64,000 nt of DNA from Ascaris suum (GCA_013433145.1 CM024170.1:600214-664213); one strand, 5' to 3'. Shown: positions 51,801 to 63,926, numbered from the stretch's first letter. Notes: a model not told the origin generated them from the letters alone. Numbers and translations are program-made.

Positions 51801-52866
51801 GGGAAAGTTCAGCACGTTTACAACATGAGCAGTTGCTATCATGAGCGTATTTTTGTTGCTACTTATGCGGCATGATTTAGACTTGTTGCTTTATGTGAAG
51901 TGCTCTTCCTGTTGGGATCTTTCCCTCTTTCCTCTTCTCTGGTCCACTGGCCCACATTCTTTTCCGTTTCACTGTGTCATGTTTGTCTTTTCATGGAAAG
52001 CGTCATAAACGTAAAGGGTAGCATGTGTGGAAATTGGGTTAAAGACGTAAATACGTAAGCAGGAAAATGACTCACGAAGTGCTCAACAGTTTCTTTCTGA
52101 TAAATCATGAGGAGTATTCCTGAAGTGAATAACATAGTTCGAGCTCAGATGAGATGTAACCGAAGAATGTTTAGGGATATTGAAGGTTGAGATCATTTTA
52201 AAATCGATTTTCTAGATGTTTTTGATGTTGTTGTTTGGTCGCTTTTGTTAAAGAGAATGAATATTATTTCCCATTTGCTTGAAAAGAAAGGCATGTCTCA
52301 CCACTCTTTCAATTAAATCTTTCCTATTGTCGCGGTCATCGTAAAATATTTTGGTGCTGTGGTTAAATGTCTTGAAGTATTGTAATGTTTTACTAAGTTG
52401 TGATGAGATCTTTCGTGAGCATCACCACTTGGCTGATCATGTGGCTTGCATTGATTCATTTATGAACTCTTTGCAAAGAGTTCATAAATGTTGCTGTTAC
52501 CAACCGTCCTTTCTTTAGAACCTCTCGATGGCGGATTTTAAATGCAAATACAATGTATGAGAATCTGAGAATCTTGGTTAGAGTGGTACAAAAAAGTGAA
52601 TATTGTTTTTATAGGCATGTACACGTTATATGATGCAACATCATCGCGACGTATTGCGATCAGCCGAATGGAAACAGATGAAGCGAGAGCGATCCGAGTT
52701 GGCCAACGATTTGCTCGAATCAGTGCTAGCTGGAGAGGGTTCATCGTCGAGCTTGTCGGATTGCTCAGTCTGTGGCAGTGATGACAGTGCAATTGCTGGA
52801 TCAAGCTCTTCGATGCATGATTCACGTCCCATACTCAGAAAGCGTCTTCGAAGAACTCTTAGATAG
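45799..52866 (+). CDS. MATH-BTB (SPOP-like) cullin-3 adaptor, complete, 8 coding exons
   Basis: MATH-BTB proteins recruit substrates through MATH and bind CUL-3 through BTB, forming an E3 ubiquitin ligase. The eight exons join in phase to about 422 residues. Order: a Ser-rich N terminus (MSSRMSISGSISALRTPSAR), MATH about 45-180 (RLEWKIDQFEKLMKLF, WELHVYPNGK, FFLRQVGLQ, VCRDTKDFTNQQGRGKFQ, LLLICEVEYFPPG), an acidic linker, BTB about 205-310 (NELFADCCIKVGNKTLRAHR, SEVFRSMF, MIDYIYTGSTE), a partial BACK / 3-box region, then a Ser-rich tail ending in basic RKRLRRTLR, similar in place to the SPOP nuclear signal. The MATH pocket differs from human SPOP, so substrates need not match. The nearest named nematode candidate I can suggest is bath-43; I am not certain enough to assign it. 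Confidence 0.9.
46641..46744 (+). CDS. MATH-BTB exon 2: start of MATH
   Basis: It encodes PEDSASPQPRRLEVV, then KVTAISTRLEWKIDQ, the first MATH strand. Acceptor GTTTTAG, donor CAG|GTCTTC. Confidence 0.88.
46745..47487. other. MATH-BTB intron 2
   Basis: No nested gene seen. It carries a perfect hairpin at 47168-47190. Confidence 0.6.
47168..47190. repeat. perfect inverted repeat, 9-bp arms
   Basis: CTGGTGGTG and CACCACCAG flank a 5-base TCATG spacer. It could be an intronic stem or a remnant of a small inverted-repeat element. Confidence 0.9.
47488..47655 (+). CDS. MATH-BTB exon 3: MATH core
   Basis: It encodes FEKLMKLFKNGHNLISKQFG ... WELHVYPNGKREEDAGNVSF ... RQVGLQ. Acceptor CTTGCAG, phase 0 throughout. 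Confidence 0.95.
48814..48936 (+). CDS. MATH-BTB exon 4: MATH
   Basis: It encodes RGEEPIMTEFQIYALDANSL ... VCRDTKDFTNQQGRGKFQ. Acceptor GAGTTTAG, donor CAG|GTAAAT. Confidence 0.93.
49295..49510 (+). CDS. MATH-BTB exon 5: end of MATH, linker, BTB start
   Basis: It encodes VSREKMMAALKPDGALLLIC, EVEYFPPG, an acidic linker (EPEPSEDFEDKSE) and MLDNELFADCCIK. The acceptor GTATTAAAG is not CAG-type, but the reading frame and domain continuity fix it. Confidence 0.9.
50126..50181. repeat. 39-bp-period tandem duplication
   Basis: CGAAAAAGCAAAGTGCA occurs at about 50126 and 50165. Located in MATH-BTB intron 5. Confidence 0.75.
50623..50760 (+). CDS. MATH-BTB exon 6: BTB
   Basis: It encodes VGNKTLRAHRCILGQHSEVF, RSMFAQECMVEAQKG and IDIQDCRFEP, the BTB dimerisation and CUL-3-facing core. 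Confidence 0.95.
51350..51556 (+). CDS. MATH-BTB exon 7: BTB end and BACK-like start
   Basis: It encodes VRAMIDYIYTGSTELVEGYA, DKYAILPLKEQCERYL and AVFADTYSASILKQ. The acceptor is GTTGTTGAG, not CAG-type. The upstream AACAG at 51337 gives the wrong phase and a stop. Confidence 0.92.
51557..52614. other. MATH-BTB intron 7
   Basis: It holds a 34-bp perfect palindrome at 52457-52490. No other recognisable content. Confidence 0.6.
52457..52490. repeat. 34-bp perfect palindrome
   Basis: Each 17-base half (CATTTATGAACTCTTTG) is the exact reverse complement of the other, with no spacer, so the whole folds on itself. Confidence 0.97.
52615..52866 (+). CDS. MATH-BTB exon 8: C-terminal tail and stop
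   Basis: It encodes ACTRYMMQHHRDVLRSAEWK, a helical EWKQMKRERSELANDLL segment, a Ser-rich acidic stretch with CSVCGSDDS, and basic RKRLRRTLR before TAG. Confidence 0.93.
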   Translation, partial: ACTRYMMQHHRDVLRSAEWKQMKRERSELANDLLESVLAGEGSSSSLSDCSVCGSDDSAIAGSSSSMHDSRPILRKRLRRTLR

Positions 52867-55800
52867 CATGTTTTTTGTCTCTGTCTCTTTCTTATTGTTG
52901 TTCCCATGTTCGCGTTTACGGGCTGCATGCTTCTTTTTTTACCTTATGTTCAAAACATATTCAATAACAATTAATTCATACATTTTGCAACGCCAATGTT
53001 TTGGCGTAGCATTAAAAGCGTCTAACTTGCGGTTATATATCTCGTATTGATGTGGATGCATTTATTTCGCATTTCCTCGTGACTTAGTGACAACGGCATC
53101 GAGCATCCTGCATATCTTGATGCATCGAAATAGGAATATTTTTAGGAGTTGAGTTTCAGACCGAATTTTTATCGCAACAATAACGCTCACTACTTTCAGC
53201 AACAGTAATCCGTTTAATGATTGGTTGCATCCGATATTAGGGCGTAGAGTTGATATGACAGAGTTTTAAATCTTGTTTTGATTGCCATGAAATATATAAC
53301 CCGTATGGCAGTGAAATTTGTTGTTTGTTGTTGATAGACGTATGTCATATCAACAGGATCCTTCACTGTTTTGCACTCGGTCGTTAGTGGTAGGCATATT
53401 TGAAGATTTAAAGAGTCACAGGGGAACATTTTTATTTTCTTTGGGGGGGGGGGGGGAGGGGGGATGTATCTAGCAGTTTGATTGGTTTTTCGTTTTGGTT
53501 TTAAGTAAGAGAAATTGTAGGTGACTACGATGCCACTTCCGAAGTTTTTCATGAGAGGGTTGTATTACGATTGCTTTTCAAAATCGGTTTAAAGAGTTGC
53601 GTCGTTATCTTGCTCAGATATCTTCATTTTTGCTGTATTAAATCTTATGAAAGGTTATCAACGCTTTTTTAAATTCAGGCACATTTTTATCGAGTTTTAA
53701 TCAGAAATCGTCAGAAAACCATCAATCTGAGGTGCTAAGTTTCCCTTGATATTGAGGTAGACTTTATTAAGGGGTAGCTTATTCTTTCAGTAAATTTTTA
53801 TGCGTAGTTTTGAGGTTTATAAAATCAAGTTGTAATGTTTATAGCAATTTATTATTCGTGTTTGTGGAATGCATCCAACTATCCCATCCCCATTCCTTCC
53901 TCCATCCTCCGCTTATGCTTTGAAAGTCTGATTTTGGTACTTTGATGTGTGGTCACTTTTTCTTAAAGGTAATGGTCATTTTTTGTTAAAGGTATTTGAT
54001 ATAGGGTATTTGACGTTTAGTGCATTAGGTAATGTAGAAGCCTTTCGATGAATTCTTCATATTTCTGGAGGAAGGTATTTGTTTATATTATAATGGGGCT
54101 ATTATATTTATATAATTGCTAATGCTGTGAAAATGATCGGCACAGATGAGTTGATATCCCATTGGTGCAACTATGCTGACTCATATATTTTGCCCTATGA
54201 ATTTGATGTAGAGTATTGTGATTGCTATGAGCTGTTTTTTTTTTTGAATCTTTCATTATTTGTTGGATTGTAACAAATATAAGTACTGTTGTTTCCTTTT
54301 TATTTCCATAATATATGCTTATCCTTTTTGTTTGCTAAAAAGTATTTAAAAATTCAATAATCTAAATAGTATTATGCGCATTGGCATTTATACTTATACT
54401 TTTATTGCTCATTCGACTATCGTTGTTTACAGTTAAAATTTTTTTGGAAGAGATTTCAACGAAAACCACTAGAAATTCAATCGTAATAATCGACTTGTGA
54501 GATGGCAAGAGTCGAATGAATCGACCGAAAAGGGAGGAGAAGATCATGTTGTTCCCATCTTGTTGACCTCATTTTTTTTAAATGTTATTTCCCGGAAAAG
54601 TTTGCTGCATAAATAGTTCGATGCTTATAATTGTTGAGTTCTTTTTTGAATTTTTTTTTTTTTGCATCGCGAACTTTATGAAACGTTCAACTTCAGGATG
54701 AAGTAGAAGGGCGGTGACAGATAAGAGAGGAGGGATAGTCTGTAATGATGCTGCTGACTTGAGATGAGACGAGGCCAGGTGCATTGATCACAGTGTTGCT
54801 GAGCTGTTGTTTATGGCTTCAATTTTAATCCGCAAATTTCTCCGCATTGTTTTATTATTTGTATTGTTTATTGTCGTCTCTTTTGTTTGCCAGTTGTTCT
54901 TTTCGATACTTTTATAGTTCAAGTGGCTAAACTAGAGAAGCTAAAAATTTTTCGGATTCATCGGGAGGATAATGCATATTCTTTAAGGAAATGGCCTCCA
55001 ACATTTTTTAGGATCATGCCTTACTAGACTTTAAAATGGGAATTGATTCTCTCGGTCCCCAGCCTTGCATATCGTTCTACCTCTCTTCGCTGTGTTCCCC
55101 ACTTTCCTTAGGTTCTGAAAATTTTCGGCGCCGATCTGATTGATGCAATTATCTCGTAGAATGCAATTCTCGGTCTTTGCACTCCCATTGCATTTATGGC
55201 CAAGCAATATGGAGTGGGGAAAGCGTAAAAGTCTGCAATGATAATGTGGATGTGGTTCTGAGGTACTGCGACGATATTCGTGGATAGCTCCACAATACCT
55301 TCACACTATAAAATATGATCGTCGTTTCGCAATTATCGATGTCTTTAGGTTAAGAAATGTTCATCAGAAAAATTTTCCTTGCATCACTAAATTCATTTTA
55401 CATAAATTTATTGCTGCAATTTACCTTAATCTCTCCCCCTTCTATAATGGGGTTGTTCGTTTGTTTTTTTTTTAATGTGTTTTGTGCGTTACTAAAGAAG
55501 ACTTTCTGTTTCGATTTGCTTAGAAATATTTGATTGATGAGGTCGATCGGTCATGGCGACAATATTATTTTAGTTATTATACTATTTCTAAGGCAATTGA
55601 CATAATCGTTCACCATTGCAAATAAAACGTTTTTTTTTTTTTTAAATTGTGTTGTTGTATTTTATTGTATTGTTGTTTACATTTGCTTAGCAATCTCGCA
55701 GCATATCGAAAGTGTTGATTGGTTTGTGAGAAAGTTTTTCTCATTCATGGATTGTTTGGTGTTCTTTGAGAAGGAATCCTATCGAAAACGTTGTCACTCA

Positions 55801-57209
55801 ACATTATTACTGACATCTTAGCTGTTCTTTGCTTCGTTTTAAATCAGAAAATGATCAAATATGAGCCTTTGCGTATTTTATTTGTATGATTTCTTGGTAA
55901 TGGGATGACTTTAATTTTGGATTCCGACCGGGTGTTTTAGGTCTATCGTTGAGGTTCAATAAATTACTTAAGTAATTTTACACCAGATAGTTTTTTGTGG
56001 TTTTTTTTTTGTGGATAGGAGGAACCGAGTATCTGAAATGGCTTCAAGTGCTGACCTCTTAGTCTTGAAAAGGTAAAGGTGTTTAGTTTTTATGGTGGCG
56101 TTTTCTGAAAGGAGTGGCGTCTGTCCGACATAGGCTACTGGAGCTAAAGCATATATTTATACGACCGGAAGGAACAGAACAGGAAATATGCCTTGTCTGA
56201 GTATTGCGTGGCTAGCATGTGGTTGCAGCGTAGCTATGGTAAAAGAAAAGAATTCTGACGGATTTGCAGCGTTGTTCACTTGTTAAAGTGACTTTTTCAA
56301 CCATCATCGAACTTGGAAAGTGAGCCCAACGGTTTATGGCTGTCACAGAATTCAAAGGAGCGGGTTTATTAGGAAGGTGAGGGTTTTTGACCGAGTTTCA
56401 ACGCTATCTCGTCATAACCAGCGTATCTGCTGCAATAAATTGTAACATCACTAGAAGCAGTGTATCCACGGCGGAGTGAGGACTTGCTTCTAACGATTCC
56501 CTGCCCTCACATACTTTATAAAGCTGGAAAACATTGTCCTGCACAAATGTCGTAGGATCTAAACATACGACCTATGGCGCATGCATAACTACCTTAGGCG
56601 TTGTTGGCGAGTGATTTAGTTCGGCCTGCTTTCAAGCCTTAAACAAATGATATCCCCTACATTTTTAGTTGCCGATTGCGGAATAAGTTCTGCCAGTGTT
56701 CCTGAGTGGTGTCGGAGTGAGAAAGTAAAGATTATGAAATGACTATGTGCGGGCGTTTTCCGAGGCATCTGTTTATTTGCTTCGGTGAGAAATCAGCTAT
56801 TCTGAATAATCGTAGAAAACAAGGAAACTTTATGTAGAAACAGTAACGAGTTTACGCGATTCTACGATCTTTTAGCGTAGTATGCCCGATGCTGAACTTG
56901 TTAATGCAATGTGCAAAAAATAGTTTGAAAAAAAAAGGTTCTTTTTAATCATGTTGTTTATCGACAGCTAATAGAGCAGTTGTTTCGATTCGATCGAATT
57001 GAGGTGTTTGGAAAAAACCCATTCTAGTGGAGTCGTAATAATTTCTTTCGAGGAAATATTAGCAGCCTCGAGCAAGTCGAACTAGTTTTCATTAATTCTT
57101 ACTTATCATGTTGGGTTTGAAGGAAAAATTCAAAAATTCATAATCATTATTTGCGTATGAAATTGCAGTGTTCCACACATATATTTAACGGCTGTCAATA
57201 ATAATTTAG
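52867..57209. other. intergenic region between MATH-BTB and 5-phosphatase genes
   Basis: No supported gene. A 14-base G run lies at 53443-53456 and poly-T runs near 54653 and 55630. It is too long for nematode SL2-type operon spacing. Confidence 0.55.
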
Positions 57210-58493
57210 GTGTTTCCAAATGGAATAAAGCGATGAATCTTGATAATTGGCGAATTGCTTGTATAACATATAATATAAATGCTCGACGAACTGAAAGCGA
57301 TCAGATCTATCAATTGCTGGATCAAGAGGATGTGGCCAAATCAGATATTGCTGTCGTTGCATTGCAGGTAAATGAAATTCTACTTTTTAATCGCAACTCG
57401 ACGGTATGGCACTTCTGTAAAATTACGACGAAAACATAGATTATAGAAGGGGGGGGGGGGGGGGAGAAGGTGATGTGGAAATTTGAGTTGGTCATTAGCG
57501 AAATCTGTTGCAATTGCTCTGAAAAATAGTGACGCCACTTTATGAAAACAATGTAGTATTTGAAAAATTAGTGGAAAATTGTTGAAAGCAATGATTGGAA
57601 ACGTGCATTTCGTTTTGATGCGAAACGAGATAAACCCATAGTAGCCAATATTACGGATTCGATCTGTTGCAACTATAATCTAGACTACTGCAGCTATATA
57701 TACACAGTTGACGTTAACAAGACGCTGTTGTATGCTAATTGCTTCCTGTTGTGTCGTTGGGGGGCGGTGGGAGGGGGGGAGGGAGGGGATGACGGTAGTG
57801 AAAGAGTTGACGAAAACTTTGCTCCCGAACATATGCGACTGAATCGCGGTGGACAACTGGTAAAAGGCGTAGGTTATATAGCGGTCATCGTATGACCATG
57901 TCTGTCGAAATATGATCATATTGCTATATGGTCATATGGTCTTCGTGAAAATATTGTGCCTTGTCATCACATGGTCGTATGTATCGCCATACTTGCCACA
58001 TGACCATGCATTGCGCCGTATCAATGCCAGTGTGGTAAAATTATCCGACAATTCTAAATTACCTACGATGCTTGCTTATATACGGTGTTCTTACTCGAAA
58101 TCACAACCTGTCTTTACAGCACTGACTTTAGGTTTAACTCTCATTAATCCAACTTTCTTTTGGGTTTATCCAATAAAATTTTGGCTAACGAAGGAGTGTT
58201 GCCTTAAACGATCGATCATTATAGGCGCTTTGTTTTGATTGCTTTTAATATTAATTCCACTATGCCAATTAGATTCATAATTTATCTGGTCTAATTTCAA
58301 GAAATCTTTTTTGCTTTTTTTAAGGAAAGAAGTCATTGCGAAAAACTATCAGCAAAAATGAGGATATTTTTTCGTTTTTTTTTTGCGCTCATAAAAACTA
58401 CGACATACTTAGAGTAGAATAAGCAGCTGGTGAAGCATATACGACGCTCGAATACGTTGATATTTTTAGACCTGTTTCATAAAAGGCATATAT

Positions 58494-58562
<69 letters not shown>

Positions 58563-61219
58563 TAATTATTTGTGTGTACCCTTACCATCGCTCCTAAAAG
58601 GTATATGCAAATAATTATTCAGCTAGTTGGGTAATATTCAAATTTCACACATTTTATGGCTGAACAACTAATGAGCTGGCGGCGGTGGCGGTAAAGCTAA
58701 GTTTGCGTTTGGTACACCGGGTTTCATTGAAGTCAATCTCGGTCTTTTTCTAGCTAGCGATCGAAGTCGGATTGTGCAAGTCGCGAAGAGCAAATGCACT
58801 GAGATACGCAGTGGTATGATAGGGGCATAGATGAGCATACGCGTCCCACCCATCGTACACCCAATGTCGAAGGGAATATGCAGATTTGTGAGAAGGAAGG
58901 GAAATTCAAACGAAATACGTATAGTTTTCAGCACCGATGAGAGGTTAATGAATGAGGGTAAACTGCTGAACGCTTTTACTGTCTAGATGACCCCATCGAA
59001 GGGTTTAAACAGTGCGACGTTGAAAAAAATTGCCTTTCTGAGATTTGTGTTGGCTGAGGTGAAGCGAAGAAATTGCAGCATTAGATTAAAATCGAAAAGA
59101 AAGATGCATTCGACCCGATCTCGAAGGTCTCTTGACCCGATCTCCTCGATTCTTAATCGATGTTGACTTAATATCTCTTATTCAGCTTCGCATCCTATCC
59201 GATTTAATGTTGATACCTACCTGATTTTCGAAATTTAAAAATTTTGTAACCAACAAACCTATTGAGGTATATTTGTAGATTTGAAGTGTCATTATTAATT
59301 CATTTTAGTTTCGTTTCAAATATATGAAATTGTTGTTTAGTTTTCTTATCACTAAAAGATGAGATGGAATTTGGAGTAAAATTTCATCCAACAAAACAAG
59401 AGGGTGAGGCATGTTTTATATATGCGTCTGTATCCGTCTGGAAAAAAAGTTTCTATAATAGACACTCAAACGTGCCACAAATTTTCTATACCTTTAATGA
59501 GTCATCAAGCCGGATTTTGGAGTCCATCGAATTATCGCAGAAGTGAAGAAAAAGTCATGCAGGAAGTCTGCTCGCATGGTGGGATGGTGGGTGTGATTAA
59601 AATACGGATGCATTACTGCATATGTTTTTATACAATTGGCTAGTTTGCTTCGTATGAACGTATGATGGCATGTATCTTTCGGTAATATGTTGTCGGTTCG
59701 GTAGCTACAGTTGGTGGGCAACGGTGATTTGAGCTGTAAAATTTGATGGGCATTTAAAATATCAGGAAGTTGCATCTATGTTACACCGATTTAATCGCAG
59801 AAAAACGATTCGTTTGCAGAGGATTTGTGGAAACGTTAAATCACTTAAAATATGACGATTTTTTCCGTTTTTTTTATTTTTTAATAAATAATTTACGAAA
59901 TTGTTTAGTTGGGGGGTTTTTTTTTTCTGCTGTTTAGGGTATTTCATGATTATAGTCACATTTAGAGGCCGGGATCATGCTTTTCAGCTTGGGGGGAGAG
60001 GGGGGGGGAAATAAGTATTGATTTGATAACGGTATTAATATTCATTTTCATTCTATTTCCTCGCCATCAAATAGCAAACATGTAATTGTGGCAACCAGGT
60101 AAAGCACAGAAATGTTTCATATTTTGGCCACGTTATGTCTTGTTAACTGCAACTAACTCTCCTAGGATCTCAACATTCTTCAGTCTGTGGCCAGCCGTTT
60201 GCTGTGCTCTGTCATTTGCGCCACTTTTCGTACGCCAGTTTGCAGTGGAGTACTAGCCATCGTTTCTTATAAGCTTTCCCATTCCAGGGAGAGTTTATGA
60301 CATCTGATGTTGTGGAATTGCTCCCATGCTCGTAATATAACTGTGTGTTAAAAGCTGCTGGCTATATACCGATATGTCCTGCTTCATATCAAAGCTGAAG
60401 AGGGCTGACTTACTAAGGTGGCGGAGGGGGGAGGGAGGGGAGGGGATATCTTAGTTCGGTGAAGAATATAGGGCGTTCTAATTCAAAACGAAATAAACCG
60501 TACTGCAAGAATGATTTATAGGAAACCGTAAGGTTATTTAATTTGTTTCTTCTAGCTTCCATTGAATCTGTGTAACGAGTTTTCGAGTGTACCAGTCATC
60601 ACTTATTGAAAAATTGGGCACTTCATTTTCAATCTTTCTTACGTTTCCATCAGCAGAGGCTACGTTAGCCGTCGTTGAATTTCTGAGGTTTGTAGTTTTT
60701 AATCAACCTTTATTGCTTTTAATTTCTATTAAAGGTTCAAATGATTTTGCATCGTTTTAATTGAGTCTACCGGACTATTATATAAATTATTGCTGTTTGA
60801 AGGAGCTGTCACATTCTGAAATGCTCGGAGCTGTGCGAGCCGAAGCGACGTGGCAAGCTAGCTTCTGCTCATGGATGAGTGCTAGTGGCAAATCATTGCT
60901 TTGTAAAGGATCATTAGCCTCAAATCTCTTGCTTATATTTGCTCGGTTGCATGTATTCTCGTTGGTCGATAAGATCGATTCCCGATTATCGCGTTCATCG
61001 TTCGGCGGTCTTACCGGTCACAAAGGAACTCTTGCAATAAGAGTATTTCTAAGGGTATAAGTTTGTTCTTTCTTTAAATTGTGCTGATGGATGCCGGTTT
61101 CATCCTTTTTGTCCCCAATTTTTTGCAGAAGTGCCTTGCAGCGATGCTGAAGCTCATGTACGTGTGCTTGTTATAGTGTACCATTTTCTTGAACTGCATC
61201 AACTGGGGATGGTGACGAG

Positions 61220-61294
<75 letters not shown>

Positions 61295-63000
61295 CCATTT
61301 CCACTACCGCCGGTTTCACTTCATTTACCGTTTCTATGGTGTAGAAAACGTATCTCAGCGCTTTTATGATATGGATGATATGGAAACCTGTGGAGGAGTC
61401 GATATGGCATGTTTTTGCAGACCTTTGCAAATCTGAAGCCAGTTCTGATTTCTCCTTTCCTACAGTATAGAACTCTTTAGGTCAAATTTTCATATTTATG
61501 CGAATACTGTAATTCTGCAGTGTGCAGAATATTCAACAGCGCTGAGTTCGCAGATGATTATAGAAGTAACACACATGTGTATCCAGAAACCGAGAATTCC
61601 CTCGGCGATGTTGGCACAAAGTGCCCACCCGTGATTGCTGATGAACCATCATTTGACGAAGGATTTTCTTCTGGTTTCCGTACTGTCCATATCAGACCAA
61701 GCAAAAGTGAGCGGGATTCAACCGTAGTTGTTTTGATGGCTCAGCGAAGTTCATCATCAGTTGTTCTCCACCTCTGAGCAAACTACCGAGGTCAGCTCCC
61801 TTTCGTTGTACGCGGGACCAATTTTTTGGAGGGGAGGGGGGAGGTAGGGATGATTATGCGGAATGTACAGAGCTAAAGAAAATCCTTTACAGTATAATTG
61901 GTCGTTAAACAAAGGGTCTTCAACAACCCTGTAGTATTTTATGCAACTTGACCTTTGTGACTGTCCTAGATGGGCAGATACGATGGGTGCTATGGCCATT
62001 TTGAAACACCATACAACTCAAAATAACGCAAAGTGCAGAATGACAGCGTTAGGTTACATTCATCAAATTTGGAGTGGGTTTGGCTAGGCAGAAATCTATA
62101 AACCTGGATTGCTTTCAAGTTTCGAGGAAATTTTATCTCTGAACTACCCATGAATCACCAACCCATTTTTGGAGAGACTTCTATAATAAAACGGAAGAAA
62201 AAAAATTTTTTTGAGGGGTGCAACTGCAATTGCAAAATAGAGTTCGCGCAGATATATGTAAGAAAAAGGAATTTGCTTGGATTGTCGAAATTTTATCCAT
62301 AATATCGCAATTGAAATGTACCAAGTAGCGGAATGAATTGTTTTTTGGAGAGCGTTTTGATTGCATAATGATCTTTTTTCTTTTCTGAGGATGGCACTGT
62401 TCTTCACAAAATTTTTTAAACGTTCGCATAAGTATTATGTAATTTGAAAGGGATCGTTCGGTTCTTTTTTTGCAGATTTTGAACTTTTTTTTAAATTTAT
62501 AGTGAAGCAGTTTTGCACAAATAACTTTCAATAAATTAATGGCTATATTGTTTGTTTTTTGTCGTAAGAATTAATGCCAAATAATGATACTATAAGGGAT
62601 ATTCAAATTGCTTATAGCTGACAGTTTTTCTTTCAATCCCATTAAAAAAATGAGAAAAGTTTCTTATTGATGTGTCATACGCATGCGATATTATCTGAAG
62701 ATATTCATAGAAATGCACACAGTTAATAGTGACTGTTTTCTCGATATTGATATTCAACGAAATATACAACAGCTCTTCAATATTTCAGGATAATAGATCG
62801 CTCGTATTTGCATCTTCCCATTTATTACCGAATCCGGAAGGCTATGAAAGTCGTTGTATGCAGTATTTCGCTGGGAAGTCGTGTATATTCAACGATAAAA
62901 ATATCAATGATGAGAATAATTCAGTGATATGGCTCGGTGATATGAATTGGAGGGTTGATACACTTTCTACACAACAGATGTTTGAGTAAATTTTTTTAAT
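57210..63000 (+). CDS. inositol polyphosphate 5-phosphatase, partial (continues past the right edge)
   Basis: This enzyme family removes the 5-phosphate from inositol phosphates and phosphoinositides with Mg2+. Three exons join in phase: a catalytic start (RIACITYNINARR ... SDIAVVALQ), a central part (ELSHSEMLGAV ... GGLTGHKGTLAIRVFL) and a third with SSHLLPNPEGYESRC and the signature WLGDMNWR. ALQ-E, GGLTGHKG and the GD-N-R box are family hallmarks. The second signature (P-WCDR) must lie beyond the window. The first exon may start at ATG 57233, or may be internal: the frame stays open back to the acceptor at 57209, and no SH2, Sac1 or PH domain is seen upstream. It could be IPP-5-like, INPP5K-like or another subfamily. 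Confidence 0.85.
57233..57367 (+). CDS. 5-phosphatase exon A (first recognised)
   Basis: It encodes MNLDNWRIACITYNINARR through SDIAVVALQ, the first catalytic strand and the Q of LQE. Donor CAG|GTAAAT, phase 0. The exon physically begins at 57210, after AATTTAG. Confidence 0.85.
57449..57464 (+). repeat. 16-base G run
   Basis: This is the longest of several sense-strand G runs, 82 nt after the exon A donor. A G/A-rich second cluster lies at 57759-57789. Confidence 0.98.
57881..58010. repeat. cluster of ATGGTCA / TGACCAT repeats
   Basis: At least six direct and inverted copies of a TGACCAT-like heptamer (for example TATGACCATG, TATGGTCATATGGTC, ACATGACCATGC) occur in 130 bp of intron. GGTCA / TGACC is also the nuclear-receptor half-site core, but a degraded inverted-repeat element is equally possible. 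Confidence 0.5.
58488..58560. repeat. (TA)n microsatellite, interrupted
   Basis: About 35 TA units with one CATG break near 58497. In 5-phosphatase intron A. Confidence 0.97.
60803..61054 (+). CDS. 5-phosphatase exon B
   Basis: It encodes ELSHSEMLGAVRAEATWQAS, SWMSASGKSLLCKGSLASN, LLIFARLHVFSLVDKIDSR and FGGLTGHKGTLAIRVFLR. Acceptor TGTTTGAAG, donor AGG|GTATAA; both ends phase 0. Confidence 0.88.
61220..61291. repeat. (TA)n microsatellite
   Basis: About 36 TA units, uninterrupted, in 5-phosphatase intron B. Confidence 0.98.
61520..61777 (+). CDS. unassigned 85-codon open frame within 5-phosphatase intron
   Basis: It follows an acceptor-like TTCTGCAG and reads CRIFNSAEFADDYRSNTHVY ... DEGFSSGFRTVHIRPSK. 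Composition is protein-like, but the phase after that acceptor does not match exon B (phase 0). It may be a fragment of another gene or element, or chance. Confidence 0.2.
   Translation: MCRIFNSAEFADDYRSNTHVYPETENSLGDVGTKCPPVIADEPSFDEGFSSGFRTVHIRPSKSERDSTVVVLMAQRSSSSVVLHL
62789..62985 (+). CDS. 5-phosphatase exon C
   Basis: It encodes DNRSLVFASSHLLPNPEGYE, RCMQYFAGKSCIFNDKN and SVIWLGDMNWRVDTLS, ending MF-E at the donor GA|GTAAAT (phase 2). The catalytic WLGDMNWR box is intact. Confidence 0.93.
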
Positions 63001-63926
63001 GGTATTTCTCCGTAGAATTTTAGTAAATTTATTTCTTATTCTTAGAAAGTCGCAGTTATGTTATTACTTTAAATGTCGAAATTATTTTAATAGGCTGCTT
63101 TTTATTATGTATACCTTCAAAGCAAATGACCTTTTATTTGAAGGCTATGAACTGTTATTTTAGCGTCTAAAAAGAGTGACGACTGTACTGATTTTTTTTT
63201 CGCCCTTTATGTAAAATATTGCATGAGCATATTTCAAAAAACATCTTGTTTATGAATGTTTTGCGCATATTGGTGTGCATTAGATATTTTGAATTTGGAA
63301 ACTGGTCAGCATTTGTCAAGTTTTCTATGTGTAACCATACCTCAAGACCACCAATATACTCATATTGGTGCGAATCGACCGTTTTTGAAGATTTATCGAA
63401 GTCTAGAGATTTATAACTTTTTATTCTGCAGCTGATTGGATATGCATTAAAATTTTCAAATAAACAGCCGTTTTTGTGGAGTGATTCATCGCAGGTCGAT
63501 CTCGTTGATTGGATTTCAGTAGTGCATTTTTGCCAAGCTTATTACAGTTTCATACTTTTATCTTTTGGAAGCGTCTTTTCTCAGGTATCTGTTGAGAAAA
63601 AAAAAGAAGATTAAAATGCAGGGCAAGCCGGATGCTTTCTTAGCTAGCTATTATTTAGATTCCCTTTTTTGATATTATGTGAGTATACGAGTTAGATATG
63701 GTAACGATATTGCAGTTTATATGGGCTGAGATAATGCATAGAAATTTTTGTCTCTAGGCATTTTATTAGAAACTTTTTTTGCTTAATATACTCTCATCGT
63801 TTCAACTATCGTGATCGATTTTCATTCAATATGGTTATTAGTTTTGGAATCTGATAGATTCTGACTTCATTCCTCATCATGCGTTGTCATGCGGCTATGC
63901 TACAATAAAAACGGGATCGATTTAAT

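Noticed and set aside
45799..63000. MATH-BTB and 5-phosphatase genes as one nematode operon
   Set aside because: The gap is about 4.3 kb, far beyond the usual 100-400 nt SL2 spacing.
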